Shown one piece after another: positions 25,994 through 35,308 of a stretch of 64,000 nucleotides of DNA (positions within the stretch are counted from its first letter, which is position 1; each line of letters opens with the position of its first letter). Position numbers and translations under genes: made by a program. The DNA is from Jiella pelagia (GTDB taxonomy: Bacteria > Pseudomonadota > Alphaproteobacteria > Rhizobiales > Rhizobiaceae), in NCBI RefSeq assembly GCF_026898155.1, contig NZ_CP114029.1:2832001-2896000 (forward strand), written 5' to 3'. The notes beneath the pieces were generated by a model that worked only from the letters and a program-made list of their open reading frames with translations, was not told where the DNA came from and did not search any database.

Positions 25994-26942
25994 TCAGGAT
26001 TTGATGTCGCGGTCGCTCTGGCGCTTGTGCGCCGAAAGCGCCATCAGGCGCCGGTCGCGCCAGGCCTGGCGGTCGCCGAGCTTTTCGGCGCCAAGGCGGG
26101 CGCGACGGTCTGCCTCGATGGCGTCGAGCACCGGCCCGGCCCAGTCGACGCGGCGCTGCTGCGACGGCCCGATCGCCTCGTAGATGCCCTTGTAGCGCTC
26201 AACATAGTCGCGCACGCCCTGCGGCGCATTCAGATCGATGGTCTCGAACGGCCCCATGAAGCTCCAGCGAAGAGCGAGCCCCTCGCGGATGCCGATGTCG
26301 ACATCTTCCGGCGTGGCGTAGCCGTCATGGACGAGCCGGAACGCCTCGTCGAGCAGCGCCCCTTGCATCCGGTTCATGACGAAGCCGTCGATCTCGGTCT
26401 TCATGACGATCGGCGACTGGCCGGCGCCGCGCATCAGCGTCGCCGTCCGCTCGCAGGCGTCGGGATCGGTCCAGGGCGAGGGGACCACTTCGACGGCGGG
26501 CACGAGATAGGGCGGGTTGATCGGGTGGGCGACGAGGCAGCGCTCGCGGGTCTTCAGATGCTCGCTGAAGGCCGATGGCAGGATCGCCGAGGTGGACGAG
26601 GCTAGGATCGTGTCCGGGGCGGCCAGACGCTCGAGCCTCGGAAAACACCCCGCGCTTGATCTCGACATTTTCCGGCGTGTTTTCCTGCACGTGGCCGGCG
26701 CCTTCGAGCGCTTCGGCGAGCGACGCGGCGATGGCGATCCGGCCGAGGACGGTGGCCGGCTCCTGGCCCTGAAGGAGATCGAATTCGGCGAGCGAAGGCA
26801 GGACGCCGTCGATGTAGCGGACCGCCGCGGCCGGCGCGCCGTCCTCCCGGTCGTACAGGGCGACATCGTATCCGCCACGGGCGAAGGTGATCGCCCAGGC
26901 GCGTCCGATCAGTCCGGACCCGACGACAGCTATCTTGGTCAA
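25994..26942 (-). pseudogene. 3-hydroxyacyl-CoA dehydrogenase / lambda-crystallin-type, frame broken at 26633-26639
   Basis: The frame from ATG 26942 has the Rossmann motif VVGSGLIGRAWA and reaches ENTPENVEIKRGVFSE. It then shifts inside GAGGCTC (minus-strand reading) and continues as LERLAAPDTILASSTSAI, the catalytic region, through AHPINPPYLVP to a stop at 25994. With one base removed the protein is 315 residues, the length of lambda-crystallin / L-gulonate 3-dehydrogenase / carnitine dehydrogenase relatives. It would oxidise a 3-hydroxy acid to the 3-oxo acid that the adjacent BKACE could cleave. One of eleven breaks at the same motif. Confidence 0.87.
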
Positions 26943-27024
26943 GGCAGGTTCCTCTTCATGTCATACCGTCGGCCCCGGTCTTCGACCGGTGCCAAGGGGT
27001 TTACGCTCAAGCGCCGCGCGGGCT

Positions 27025-27069
27025 TGATACCAGTGGCCCGAGAGTCAATCTCCCGGGCCACTCGTATCA
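27025..27069 (-). terminator. Long hairpin at the end of the livMGF gene
   Basis: AGTGGCCCG (27032-27040) pairs with CGGGCCACT (27054-27062), extended by TGATAC / GTATCA (27025-27030 with 27064-27069) across one mismatch. It overlaps the livMGF stop and precedes the dehydrogenase gene on the same strand. No T-tract follows, so it may stabilise or attenuate the message. Confidence 0.5.
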
Positions 27070-29586
27070 GAGCCAGAGCACCTCGCGGCGCAGGTCCAGA
27101 TCGCGCGCCAGCGGACGGGCCGCGCCTTCGTGGACGACGCTGCCGCGTTCGAGGACCGTCACCCGGTCTGCCAGATTCAACACGAGATCGAGATGATGGT
27201 CGACGATCAGGATCGAGACTTCGGTCCTGAGCCGATCGAAGGCGTTGAACAATTCCTCGGTGATCGCCGGCGACAGTCCTTCGAAGGGCTCGTCCAGGAG
27301 CAGAAGCCGGGTATCGCCGACGAGGGCCCTTGCGACGGCGACCATCTGCTGCTCGCCGCCGGACAGGCGGTCGGCGTCGATGTCCAGCCGCTCGGCAAGG
27401 CGCGGGAAGAATTCGAGCACGCGCTCCTCGCTCCAGTGCTGGCCGGCGCCCGTCAGCCGCTTCAGGCGGCCGAGTTCGAGGTTCTGGCGCACCGTCATGC
27501 CGGAGAACAGGCCGCGGCCCTGCGGCACGTAGCCGACGCCCCGCCGGGCGATTTCCGCCGAGGGCAGGCCGGCGATCGCCTCCCCCGCCAGCGTCGCGGT
27601 TCCAGAAGACGGCGGTGCGATGCCGATCAAGGTCTTCAGCAGCGTCGTCTTGCCGGCACCGTTGCGGCCGAGCAGGGCGACGATCTCGCCCTGATGGACC
27701 TCGAGCGACACGTCGCTGAGGATCTGGCTCTTGCCGTAGAAGGTGTCGACGTTCTTCATCGCCAGCAGCACCTCGGGCTTGGCCGCCGAGACGAGGTCGC
27801 GGGCGGCGAGCGCCGCGACGCCCGAGCCGATATAGATCTCCTGGACGCGCTTGTCGCTGCGCGTTTCCTCGACCGTTCCGTCGACCAGCACCTCGCCGCC
27901 ATTCATCACCGTCACGGCGTCGGCGAGGTCAAAGACGCGGTCGATGTCGTGTTCCACCAGAAGCACCGGGATGTCGTCGGCGATCTTGCGGATCAGCCTG
28001 CCGATGCGTTCGCGCTCGGCGGCCGCCAGACCCGCCAGCGGCTCGTCGAGGAGGAGGATCTGCGGCTTGGAGGAGATCGCCAGCCCCATGTCGAGAACCC
28101 GCTGGCCACCATAGGACAGCGCCCCGGCCTCGGCTTCCTCCATGCCGCTGACGCCGAGGAAGCGGGCGATCTCGGCCGTCTCGCCGTTGATCGAGGCGAT
28201 CGAACCAGCCTCGATCCAGGGGTTGAAGCGGCTCTTGTGGGTCGCCTGGACACCGAGGCGCAGGTTCTCGCCGACGCTGAGGGCGGGAAACAGGTTGGTG
28301 ATCTGGAACGATCGGGCCAGCCCGCGCCGGCAGACCGCTTCGGGCGGCAGGCCAGCGATGTCCTTGCCGCCGAGCTTGACGGTTCCTCTGGTCGGGGCGG
28401 CCATGCCGGAGATCAGGTTGAAGGCGCTGGTCTTGCCCGCGCCGTTCGGCCCGATGAGCGCATGCAGGGTGCGTTTGCGGACCGAAAAGCTCGCATCCTT
28501 CACGGCCTGGACGGGACCGTAGTTCTTGGCGAGCGAGCGCACCTCGAGCAGCATGTCGCGACCCTCGCCGGCCGGGCGCAGGAAGTCGGGCAACGGCTCG
28601 GCCTCGGCGATCGTCCGGTTGGCCATGGCGCCGGTCGTCGTGCGGCGCGGCAGGAACGGGGCGAGGACGCGCCCCGCGACGCCGACGAGGCCGGTTGGCG
28701 AGAACATGATGAAGCCGACGAACAAAAGGCCGAAATAGAACAGCCAGTCGCCGGTCCATTGCGACAGGAACTCCCGGAAGAGAACGTAGAAGAGCGCCCC
28801 CAGCGCGGGTCCGAGAAAGCTGCGCGAGCCGCCGATCAGCACCATGGCGAGAAGTTCGCCGGAAAAGGCCGGCGACAGGGGATCGGCCGAGGCGAAGCGG
28901 TGATGGAAGACGAACAGCGTGCCGGCGAGCCCGGTGACCGTCGCAGAGACGACGAAGCAGATCAGCTTGTAGGTGGGGGTGGCATAGCCGAGGAAGCGCG
29001 CCCGTTCCTCGTTCTCTCGGATCGCCACGAGCACCGTGCCGATCGGCGAGCGCACGAAGCGCTGGATGGCGAAGACCAGGACGAACACGACGATGGCGGC
29101 AAGGACGTAGTAGCTGCCGCTGGTGGTCGTGTCGAAGCCGAAGGGCGACGGCCGGACGATACCGCCGAGCCCGTTCTCGCCGCCGGTGACCTCGGTCCAG
29201 CGGAAGGCGATGGCATAGAAGAGGGCGGTGAGGGCGAGCGTCAGCAGCGAGAAATAGACGCCGGTGCGCCGCAGGATGAGGAAGCCCAGGACCATGGACA
29301 GCGCCGCGACGGCCAGGATCGCAAGCAGCACCGGCAGCAGCATCTGCCCGGGGAACCAGTTGAGATGGGCGAGCGCCGCGACATAGATGCCAAGGCCAAA
29401 CCACAGGCCGTTGCCGAAGGAGATCAGCCCCGTGTAGCCGAACAGGAGATTAAGGGCGAGGGCGGCCGTGGCCAGCACGATCACGTCGATGGCCGAATCG
29501 ATCGTCAGGCCGATCGCCGTCATGAAGAACGGCAGCACCGAGAGTGCGACGGCGGCGATGGCGATATTGAGATGTCGCGACAGCAT
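27067..29586 (-). CDS. LivM-LivG-LivF triple fusion: branched-chain-type ABC permease with two ATPase domains
   Basis: An 839-residue polypeptide combining three subunits. Residues 1 to about 330 are a LivM-type permease with about ten helices, including GYTGLISFGNG near 50 and the IRENEERARFLGY loop near 200. A linker leads to a LivG-type ATPase with Walker A GPNGAGKTS near 380 and DEPLAGLAA. From about 607 a LivF-type ATPase follows, with Walker A GRNGAGKTT near 639, signature LSGGEQQMVAVARAL and DEPFEGLSP. There is no stop or frameshift between domains. LivH and the binding protein are the next genes on the same strand. The fused chain supplies one membrane half and both ATPases. Confidence 0.93.
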   Translation of the reverse strand: MLSRHLNIAIAAVALSVLPFFMTAIGLTIDSAIDVIVLATAALALNLLFGYTGLISFGNGLWFGLGIYVAALAHLNWFPGQMLLPVLLAILAVAALSMVLGFLILRRTGVYFSLLTLALTALFYAIAFRWTEVTGGENGLGGIVRPSPFGFDTTTSGSYYVLAAIVVFVLVFAIQRFVRSPIGTVLVAIRENEERARFLGYATPTYKLICFVVSATVTGLAGTLFVFHHRFASADPLSPAFSGELLAMVLIGGSRSFLGPALGALFYVLFREFLSQWTGDWLFYFGLLFVGFIMFSPTGLVGVAGRVLAPFLPRRTTTGAMANRTIAEAEPLPDFLRPAGEGRDMLLEVRSLAKNYGPVQAVKDASFSVRKRTLHALIGPNGAGKTSAFNLISGMAAPTRGTVKLGGKDIAGLPPEAVCRRGLARSFQITNLFPALSVGENLRLGVQATHKSRFNPWIEAGSIASINGETAEIARFLGVSGMEEAEAGALSYGGQRVLDMGLAISSKPQILLLDEPLAGLAAAERERIGRLIRKIADDIPVLLVEHDIDRVFDLADAVTVMNGGEVLVDGTVEETRSDKRVQEIYIGSGVAALAARDLVSAAKPEVLLAMKNVDTFYGKSQILSDVSLEVHQGEIVALLGRNGAGKTTLLKTLIGIAPPSSGTATLAGEAIAGLPSAEIARRGVGYVPQGRGLFSGMTVRQNLELGRLKRLTGAGQHWSEERVLEFFPRLAERLDIDADRLSGGEQQMVAVARALVGDTRLLLLDEPFEGLSPAITEELFNAFDRLRTEVSILIVDHHLDLVLNLADRVTVLERGSVVHEGAARPLARDLDLRREVLWL

Positions 29587-29595
29587 GGGAAACGC

Positions 29596-30474
29596 CTACT
29601 CGAACCGTGCGATCCGCTCGCCGAACAGACCACGTGGCCGGAAGATGAGGACGAGGAGCATGAGGAGATACATCGAGGCTTCGGCAGCCGGCGGATAGAA
29701 ATAGACGGTCAGGCCGCGCACGACGCCGACGAGAAGCGCGGCGAAGATCACGCCCCAGAACGATCCGAGCCCGCCGATGACCACGACGACGAAGGCGGGG
29801 ATCAGGATCTCCGCGCCCATGGCCGGGTGGACGCCGGTGATCGGCGCCATCATCGTGCCGGCGAGACCGGCAAGGCCGAGGCCGATGGCGGCGACCATCG
29901 TCAGATAGGGCTTCAGCGAGATGCCGAGCGCGCCGACCATGTCCGGCGCCTGGATGCCGGCGCGCACGATCCGGCCGAACGGGGTGCGCTGCAGAAGCAG
30001 CCAGAGGCCGGCGACGGCCAGCGTCGCGACGACGAGGATGGCGAAACGGTAGCGCGAATAGATGAAGTCGCCGATGAGGATCTGGCCGCGCAGCGCCTCG
30101 GGGATGGAAAACGGCCTGGGCGTCGCGCCGAAGATCATGCGCAACGCCTGCTCGATCACCATGGCGAGGCCGAAGGTCAGGAGCAGGCTGAGCGCCGGGT
30201 CTGCCTTGTAGAACGGCCGCAGGAACAGCCGCTCGACGACGACGCCGATGACGGCGACGAGAAGCGGCGCCGCCGCGAAGGCGGGGTAGCCGACCCAGTC
30301 GAACAACAGCACGACCAGATAGGCGCCGATGGCGTAGAACCCGCCATGGGCCAGGTTGACGATCCCGCCGAGCGAGAAGATCAGCGACAGGCCAAGGGCG
30401 ATCAGCAGGTAATTGACGCCGACGAACAGGCCGTTGACGACCTGTTCGGTGATGAAGACGAGTTCGAGCGGCAC
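29596..30474 (-). CDS. livH: Branched-chain-type ABC transporter permease LivH
   Basis: A 292-residue LivH-type permease with about eight membrane helices. GLNYLLIALGLSLIF-like sequence near the N-terminus (here NYLLIALGLSLIF), NLAHGGFYAIGAY near 42 and VVIGGLGSFWG near 235 are family hallmarks. It lies 9 bases upstream of livMGF on the same strand and downstream of the binding-protein gene, so it is the second membrane half of this importer. Importers of this type carry branched amino acids, urea, amides or aromatic acids. The BKACE pair downstream suggests a non-canonical substrate. Confidence 0.94.
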   Translation of the reverse strand: MPLELVFITEQVVNGLFVGVNYLLIALGLSLIFSLGGIVNLAHGGFYAIGAYLVVLLFDWVGYPAFAAAPLLVAVIGVVVERLFLRPFYKADPALSLLLTFGLAMVIEQALRMIFGATPRPFSIPEALRGQILIGDFIYSRYRFAILVVATLAVAGLWLLLQRTPFGRIVRAGIQAPDMVGALGISLKPYLTMVAAIGLGLAGLAGTMMAPITGVHPAMGAEILIPAFVVVVIGGLGSFWGVIFAALLVGVVRGLTVYFYPPAAEASMYLLMLLVLIFRPRGLFGERIARFE

Positions 30475-30527
30475 GGCTGCGACCCTTCAGGACGATCGAT
30501 GACGGCTGGCGGACGGGGGCGGGCGTC

Positions 30528-30560
30528 GCCCGCGCGGGATCATCGCGATCGCGCGCGGGC
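30528..30560 (-). terminator. Hairpin between the binding-protein gene and livH
   Basis: GCCCGCGCG (30528-30536) pairs perfectly with CGCGCGGGC (30552-30560) around a 15-base loop, between the binding-protein stop and livH. Such intra-operon hairpins commonly protect or attenuate so that more binding protein than permease is made. No T-tract. Confidence 0.5.
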
Positions 30561-30578
30561 CGAACCTTGCCGCCGGCC

Positions 30579-31839
30579 TCAGGCTGCGCTGAAGGTGCAG
30601 GCGTTCTCTTCCTCGGTGGGCGCGATCGATTCCAGATCCTCGCCTTCGCCCGGCACGGCGTCGCCGAGCAGCATCAGGTCCCACTCGTCTTCAAGCTGGT
30701 CCAGCGGCTTGGCCGTCATGGTGTACATTTCCTGGATCAGCTGGTGATCCCGCTTGCGGAAATAGCCCTGGCGGCCTTTCAGGATGTCGAGCTTCGGCTC
30801 GTCGTCGAAATAGCCGATCAGCGCTTCGGAATCGGTCGAGTTCGTCGCCGTCATGGCCTCGGCCACGAGCTTCGTCGCCGTATAGTCGCCCCAGGCCTGG
30901 TTCTCGGGCGGCTTGCCGTATTTCTTGGTGAAGGCCGCGACGAAGGCCTTCGCGCCTTCCGCCGGAAGGTTGTGGTGCCAGGCGACCGGCCATTCGCCGC
31001 CGAAATTGCCCTTGCCGGCGCCCCAGGCGACGGCCGTGTCGAAGCCGAAGCCGCCATAGGGGAAGTCGAGGCCGTATTCGGTATACTGCTTGACGAAATT
31101 GGTGATCTGGTTGCCGGCGAGGTTGGAGATGATCAGATCCGGCCGGGCCTGACGGATCTTCAGGATATAGGCGCTGAAATCGGTCGAGTCCGTCGGCACC
31201 AGGTCTTCCCAGGCGACCTCGCCGCCATGGGCCTCGACATATTTCTTGCCGACCCGCGACAGGTCCTGGCCATAGGCGTAGTCGGCCGTCAGGAAGTAGA
31301 TCTTCTTGCCGTCGATCAGCCCGTCGCGCAGGAAGGCCGAGCCGACACCCTTCACATATTGCGAGTTCGACGCCTCGACGTGATACATGAAGCGGCTGCA
31401 GTCGCTGCCGCGCAGGGCGTCGGAATTGCAGCCGGTGTTGAAGAACAGCTTGTTGTTCCGCTCCACCACTTGGGCGATCGCCAGGCCCGAAGCCGAGCTG
31501 ATCTCGCCGATGATGCAGGCGACGTTGTCACGCTTGATGTAGCGTTCGGCCTTGGTGGATGCCGTGGCCGGATTGACGCTGTCCTCCATGAGGAGCCTCG
31601 ATCTGCTTGCCGTTGACGCCGCCGGCCGCGTTGATCTCCTCCACCGCGAGCTGGACGCCGAGCTGGGCATATTCGCCGAGCGGCCCGAGGAAGCCGGTGA
31701 GGGGCGTCAGGTGACCGATCTTCACGGTCTCGCTTTGCGCCCGGGCGACATAGGGGGTTCCGAGACCCGCCACGAGCGCCGCGGTTCCAATGCCTTTGAT
31801 GAGCTGCCGTCGATCGGGCCGAATGATTGAGCTGGTCAT
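30579..31839 (-). pseudogene. ABC transporter substrate-binding protein (LivK-like, Tat signal), frame broken at 31593-31599
   Basis: The frame from ATG 31839 begins with a twin-arginine signal (DRRQLIKG, hydrophobic segment, VARAQ). It continues as a type I periplasmic fold (KIGHLTPLTGFLG, AVEEINAAGGVNGKQIE). It shifts inside GAGGCTC (minus reading) and resumes as LLMEDSVNPATAS through IIGEISSASGL to a stop at 30579. One base removed gives 419 residues, normal for LivK/amide-binding relatives. It heads the liv operon and is divergent from a GntR gene with a palindromic site between them. GAGGAAACGG before the ATG is a good ribosome site. Confidence 0.87.
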
Positions 31840-31934
31840 GCCGTTTCCTCCCGTGGATTGGCTTCGAGTGCAGTGTTTTGCGTGCCAGCCGTCTCCTCCC
31901 GAGCAGCCTGCACTCCGCATCTCGCCGCAATTAT

Positions 31935-31958
31935 TGTCATCTGTGATCACATATGTCA
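31935..31958. promoter_or_regulatory. Palindromic operator candidate centred on TGTGATCACA
   Basis: A 24-base imperfect palindrome with perfect core TGTGATCACA (31942-31951) and outer arms TGTCAT / ATGTCA. It lies between the binding-protein gene (minus, start 31839) and the GntR gene (plus, start 32011). It fits an autoregulated GntR/FCD operator controlling the divergent importer operon. Confidence 0.55.
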
Positions 31959-32010
31959 AAGCTCAGTGCGTGTCTTGTCACAGGCCGTGTTCGACCGCGG
32001 TCCCGGAGCG

Positions 32011-32736
32011 ATGGAAGTCCTGGTAATGTCCCATGCCGAGCCCGGCCTGGCAGAAAAGGTGGCGCGGGTTTCACGTGTCACCCTGAGCGAGGTCGTCTAT
32101 CGCGACATCCGCGAACTGATCCTGGCGGGCCAGGTGGCGCCGGGGGAGAAGTTCACGCTGCGCGGCATGGCCGAAGCGGTCGGAACCAGCCCGATGCCGG
32201 TGCGCGAGGCGGTCGGCCGGCTCTCGGCGGAGGGCGCGCTTGAGATCCTGCCGAACCGGGCGATCCGCGTGCCGATCATGACGCGGGAGCGCTTCGCCGA
32301 GTTGACGATCATCCGGGCGGAGATGGAGGGGCTCGCGGCCGAATACGCCGCCCGGAATGCAGGGGCCGAGGAGATCGCTGCCGCCTGCGGCTTCCACGAG
32401 GAGTTCGCCGCCGAAAGCGCCAAGGCCGATCCGGACGGCGCCGCCGCTCTGAGGCTGAACAAGGACCTGCATTTCGCCGTCTACCGGGCGGCGCACATGC
32501 CGAACCTTCTGCAGATCATCGACGGCCTGTGGCTGCAGGTCGGACCGGTGATCAATCTCGATCTCAGGGCCAGCGGCCGGCGCCTCAAGGAGGTCGAGGC
32601 GCACAAGCACCATGCCCGGCTGATCGCCGCCCTCAAGGCGGGGGACGGGGCGTCCGCCCGGCAGGCCCTTGCCGACGACATAAGGGCTGCGGCAAGTTTC
32701 ATTTTGGCGACCGGCGACCTGCCGTCCGCCCCATGA
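32011..32736 (+). CDS. GntR family regulator (FCD domain)
   Basis: A 241-residue GntR/FCD regulator. The winged HTH contains FTLRGMAEAVGTSPMPVREAVGRL near residues 45-67, and the helical effector domain follows with LNKDLHFAVYRAAHMP. The start is taken at 32011 (GGAG six bases upstream). An ATG at 32026 is also possible; earlier in-frame codons would run through the palindrome at 31935-31958. It is divergent from the liv-type importer and 12 bases before an SDR gene, so it probably controls both. Confidence 0.9.
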   Translation: MEVLVMSHAEPGLAEKVARVSRVTLSEVVYRDIRELILAGQVAPGEKFTLRGMAEAVGTSPMPVREAVGRLSAEGALEILPNRAIRVPIMTRERFAELTIIRAEMEGLAAEYAARNAGAEEIAAACGFHEEFAAESAKADPDGAAALRLNKDLHFAVYRAAHMPNLLQIIDGLWLQVGPVINLDLRASGRRLKEVEAHKHHARLIAALKAGDGASARQALADDIRAAASFILATGDLPSAP

Positions 32737-32748
32737 GGAAGGATGACC

Positions 32749-33519
32749 ATGGCTTCGGGAATCGACGGCTTGCGGGTGCTGGTGACGGCGGGCGGTTCGG
32801 GCATCGGGCTGGAGATGGTCCGCGCCTTCCATGCCGCCGGCGCAAGGGTCCACACTTGCGACGTCCGCGATGATTTCGCCGCGACCGCCGATCTCGACGG
32901 GGTGACGTCGAGCCTTGCCGACGTCTCCGACCGCGGCGACGTCGACCGGCTGTTCGCCGAGGCCATCGGCACGCTGGGCGGCCTCGACGTCCTGGTCAAC
33001 AATGCCGGCATCGCCGGGCCGACCGGCCGCGTCGAGGAGATCGATCCGGCGGAATGGGACCGCACGCTGGCGGTCGACATCACCGGCCAGTTCAACTGCA
33101 CCCGTCTCGCCGTGCCGCATCTGAAGCAGAGCGCGAACGCCAGCATCGTCAACCTGTCGTCGCTCGCCGGGCGCCTCGGCTTTCCCATGCGCACGCCCTA
33201 TGCGGCGGCGAAATGGGCGGTGGTCGGCTTCACCAAGTCGCTGGCCATCGAACTTGGCGGCTTCGGCATCAGGGTGAACGCCATCCTGCCCGGATCGGTC
33301 GACGGGCCGCGCATCCAGTCGGTCTTTGCCAACAAGGCGGCGGCGATCGGCAAGAGCGTCGAGGCGGTGCAGGAAGCGGCGCTCTCCGCCACCTCGCTCC
33401 ACCGCCTGATCCCGCCGCAGCATCTGGCTGCCATGGCGGTGTTCCTCGCCTCCCATGAGGGCTCCAGCATTTCGGGCCAGGCGCTCAGCATCGATGGCGA
33501 TGCGCAGGTGATGGTTTGA
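32749..33519 (+). CDS. SDR family oxidoreductase
   Basis: A 256-residue classical SDR with VTAGGSGIG at residues 12-20, NNAGIAG near 85, and the catalytic Tyr and Lys about Y151 and K155 (YAAAK). The C-terminal SIDGD is the usual final block. ATG 32749 is preferred because AGGAAGG sits six bases upstream; ATG 32743 would directly abut that site. It follows the GntR gene by 12 bases and is presumably cotranscribed. It may oxidise the hydroxylated substrate brought in by the adjacent importer. Confidence 0.9.
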   Translation: MASGIDGLRVLVTAGGSGIGLEMVRAFHAAGARVHTCDVRDDFAATADLDGVTSSLADVSDRGDVDRLFAEAIGTLGGLDVLVNNAGIAGPTGRVEEIDPAEWDRTLAVDITGQFNCTRLAVPHLKQSANASIVNLSSLAGRLGFPMRTPYAAAKWAVVGFTKSLAIELGGFGIRVNAILPGSVDGPRIQSVFANKAAAIGKSVEAVQEAALSATSLHRLIPPQHLAAMAVFLASHEGSSISGQALSIDGDAQVMV

Positions 33520-33711
33520 GGCGATTTCGCCTGTCACCCCTCGCGCGCTCCACGTAGAATGAGGGCAGCCGTCCGTCTTGGGTTGCAAGTGCCTGCGACG
33601 GAGACGGTTCGGCCCAACGGATGGTAAGGACCGGGTCCCGGTGGCGGCGGCGGACTGGTCGTGCGAAATGCCGAACCCTCGGCCGGCCCCGCACGAATTC
33701 GAGGATAACCC

Positions 33712-34464
33712 GTGGCATCGCAACTCTCCGAAGCCCCCGACGGGGAGAAGATCGTCCGGCGAAAACTGTCGGATCAGGTTCTCCAGAGGCTGCGCGAGAT
33801 GATCCGGACGGGAGAGTTGAAGCCCGGCGACGCCATGCCCTCCGAGCGCGCCTTGATGGAGCGCTTCGGGGTCGGACGGCCAGCGGTGCGCGAGGCGCTG
33901 CAGTCGCTGCACAATTCCGGCCTCATCACCATCAGTCACGGCGAGCGCAGCCGGGTGAACGCGATCACCGCCGGCAGCGTCCTCGATCGCTCGGACGAGA
34001 TCGCCCGGCTGCTGCTCGATTCGGTCCCCTCCAATCTCGAACATCTGAAGCAGGCGCGGCGGATGTTCGAGCTCGGCATCGTCCGGCTCGCCGCGGAGAA
34101 GGCGACGGACGAGGACGTCGCCGAACTGCGGGACCTCGTCGCCCGCCAGCGCGCCCTGCTCGGCACCGATGCCGTTCCCTTCATCCAGACCGACATGGCG
34201 TTTCATGCCCGCATCGCGGAGATCGTCGGCAATCCGATCATCGCGGCCGTCTCGGCGGCGATGCTGCGCTGGTTGTTCGAGTATCACACCGCGCTGCTGC
34301 ACTGGTCCGGCAAGGAGGACGTCACGCTCGCCGAACACGAGCGGATCGTCGATCTCATCGCCGCGCACGACACCGAAGGGGCGGTCGCGATGATGCGGGA
34401 CCACCTCGATCGCTCGCTGGATCTTTACGCGCCAAGCGATGGGCCGACGCAGGCGGGAAGGTGA
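33712..34464 (+). CDS. GntR family regulator (FCD), NanR-like
   Basis: A 250-residue GntR/FCD regulator starting at GTG 33712, with GAGGATAA upstream. The HTH PSERALMERFGVGRPAVREALQSLHNSGLI and the following ISHGERSRVN closely resemble E. coli NanR in spacing and wording. No sialic-acid genes are present, so the name should not be transferred. It stands alone: the SDR gene ends 192 bases upstream and the AT-rich island begins just after its stop. The regulon is unknown. Confidence 0.9.
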   Translation: MASQLSEAPDGEKIVRRKLSDQVLQRLREMIRTGELKPGDAMPSERALMERFGVGRPAVREALQSLHNSGLITISHGERSRVNAITAGSVLDRSDEIARLLLDSVPSNLEHLKQARRMFELGIVRLAAEKATDEDVAELRDLVARQRALLGTDAVPFIQTDMAFHARIAEIVGNPIIAAVSAAMLRWLFEYHTALLHWSGKEDVTLAEHERIVDLIAAHDTEGAVAMMRDHLDRSLDLYAPSDGPTQAGR

Positions 34465-34478
34465 GGGCGTAGGGGTGA

Positions 34479-34505
34479 GAGACCCCATCACAAATCTGAA
34501 ACAGA
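34479..34505. repeat. Sequence resembling the right IS junction, at the left edge of the AT-rich island
   Basis: GAGACCCCATCAC (34479-34491) followed by ATCTG resembles 36848-36869, where GAGACCCCAATCAC is followed by ATCTG at the outer edge of the insertion sequence. A TGAAACAGA (34497-34505) is the inverse of TCTGTTTCA at 36866-36874. The AT-rich segment lies between the two. It may be a remnant end or target-like site; chance is not excluded. Confidence 0.35.
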
Positions 34506-34603
34506 ATTGCTAACTCCGCTTCAAATTTGGGAAATTCGAGTTCTACTCCGATGTCACTAGGACCTACGTTGACACGGCGTATTTAATGCGGCTCCTATGA
34601 GGA

Positions 34604-35308
34604 ATGACGCTATGTAGATCATGCAGTTTGCCAATTCCTCTCGGCGCACGTAAGTGTCACGAATGCGGTGATTATCAAGGTTACCGTCGTTATCTCGCTT
34701 TCAGCTCGACGATTCTCAGCCTTCTGATTGCTCTTGGCTCTATATTGACGCTCTTCTGGGATCGTATATACGACAGTATAAGAGAAAAAAACTCAGTATT
34801 GTTCATCACTCCCATTAGCAGTACGTCCGGAGAAATTTTAGTATACTCTGAGAATTTCGGTGAACGACCTGCTATGATTACTGGAGGAGAATTTGAAGGA
34901 TGGTTGTCTGTGGCCGGGAATTTCGATTTTGCCATTAAAAACAGCATTTTTTCTGTAGAGCCTATGGAAAGAAAGAATATATCATTTATATACGAAATTG
35001 AAGAAATTCAAAAGCAGTTGTCCGATTTTCGCAATCTTGCAAAAGAAAATATGCAGTTAACAAAGGGTTTTAGTATAGATAAAGAATGTAAAATTGTCGT
35101 AAACATAGTGCCGTATAATTATCTAGTCGAAACGATAGAGGAAATTAAAGAATATAATGATATTGAATTGAATCTGAGAAATTCTCTATCAAGAGCGACC
35201 ATGCGGGACCTTGGTTATATTGCGCCATCCAGTCCCCGTTCCATCAGTTATCCAGTTCCAATTGACTGCGATGTATTAGACCCAGTTGGAGGCATTATTC
35301 CCAACTAA
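34604..35308 (+). CDS. Uncharacterised AT-rich gene: zinc-ribbon plus one membrane helix
   Basis: A 234-residue protein not recognised as a family. Residues 4-22 form a small zinc-ribbon-like element (CRSC and CHEC). A single hydrophobic helix follows (about 30-50, YLAFSSTILSLLIALGSIL), and the remainder is a soluble, lysine- and isoleucine-rich domain. Base composition is far lower in GC than everything around it, with many ATA, AAA and TTT codons, which points to transfer. It lies between the NanR-like gene and an IS1111-group element on the opposite strand. The zinc-ribbon plus helix arrangement recalls small membrane sensors or islet-type cargo proteins. No function is assigned. Confidence 0.75.
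   Translation: MTLCRSCSLPIPLGARKCHECGDYQGYRRYLAFSSTILSLLIALGSILTLFWDRIYDSIREKNSVLFITPISSTSGEILVYSENFGERPAMITGGEFEGWLSVAGNFDFAIKNSIFSVEPMERKNISFIYEIEEIQKQLSDFRNLAKENMQLTKGFSIDKECKIVVNIVPYNYLVETIEEIKEYNDIELNLRNSLSRATMRDLGYIAPSSPRSISYPVPIDCDVLDPVGGIIPN

Noticed and set aside
27130..30747. A 1205-codon open frame on the plus strand opposite the liv genes
   Set aside because: The minus strand holds clear LivMGF and LivH motifs over the same bases. The plus frame has no family signature and is rich in R, D, E and Q, as expected of an antisense frame in high-GC DNA.
33712..34464. Naming the regulator nanR
   Set aside because: HTH and following residues resemble NanR, but no sialic-acid transport or catabolic gene is in the window.
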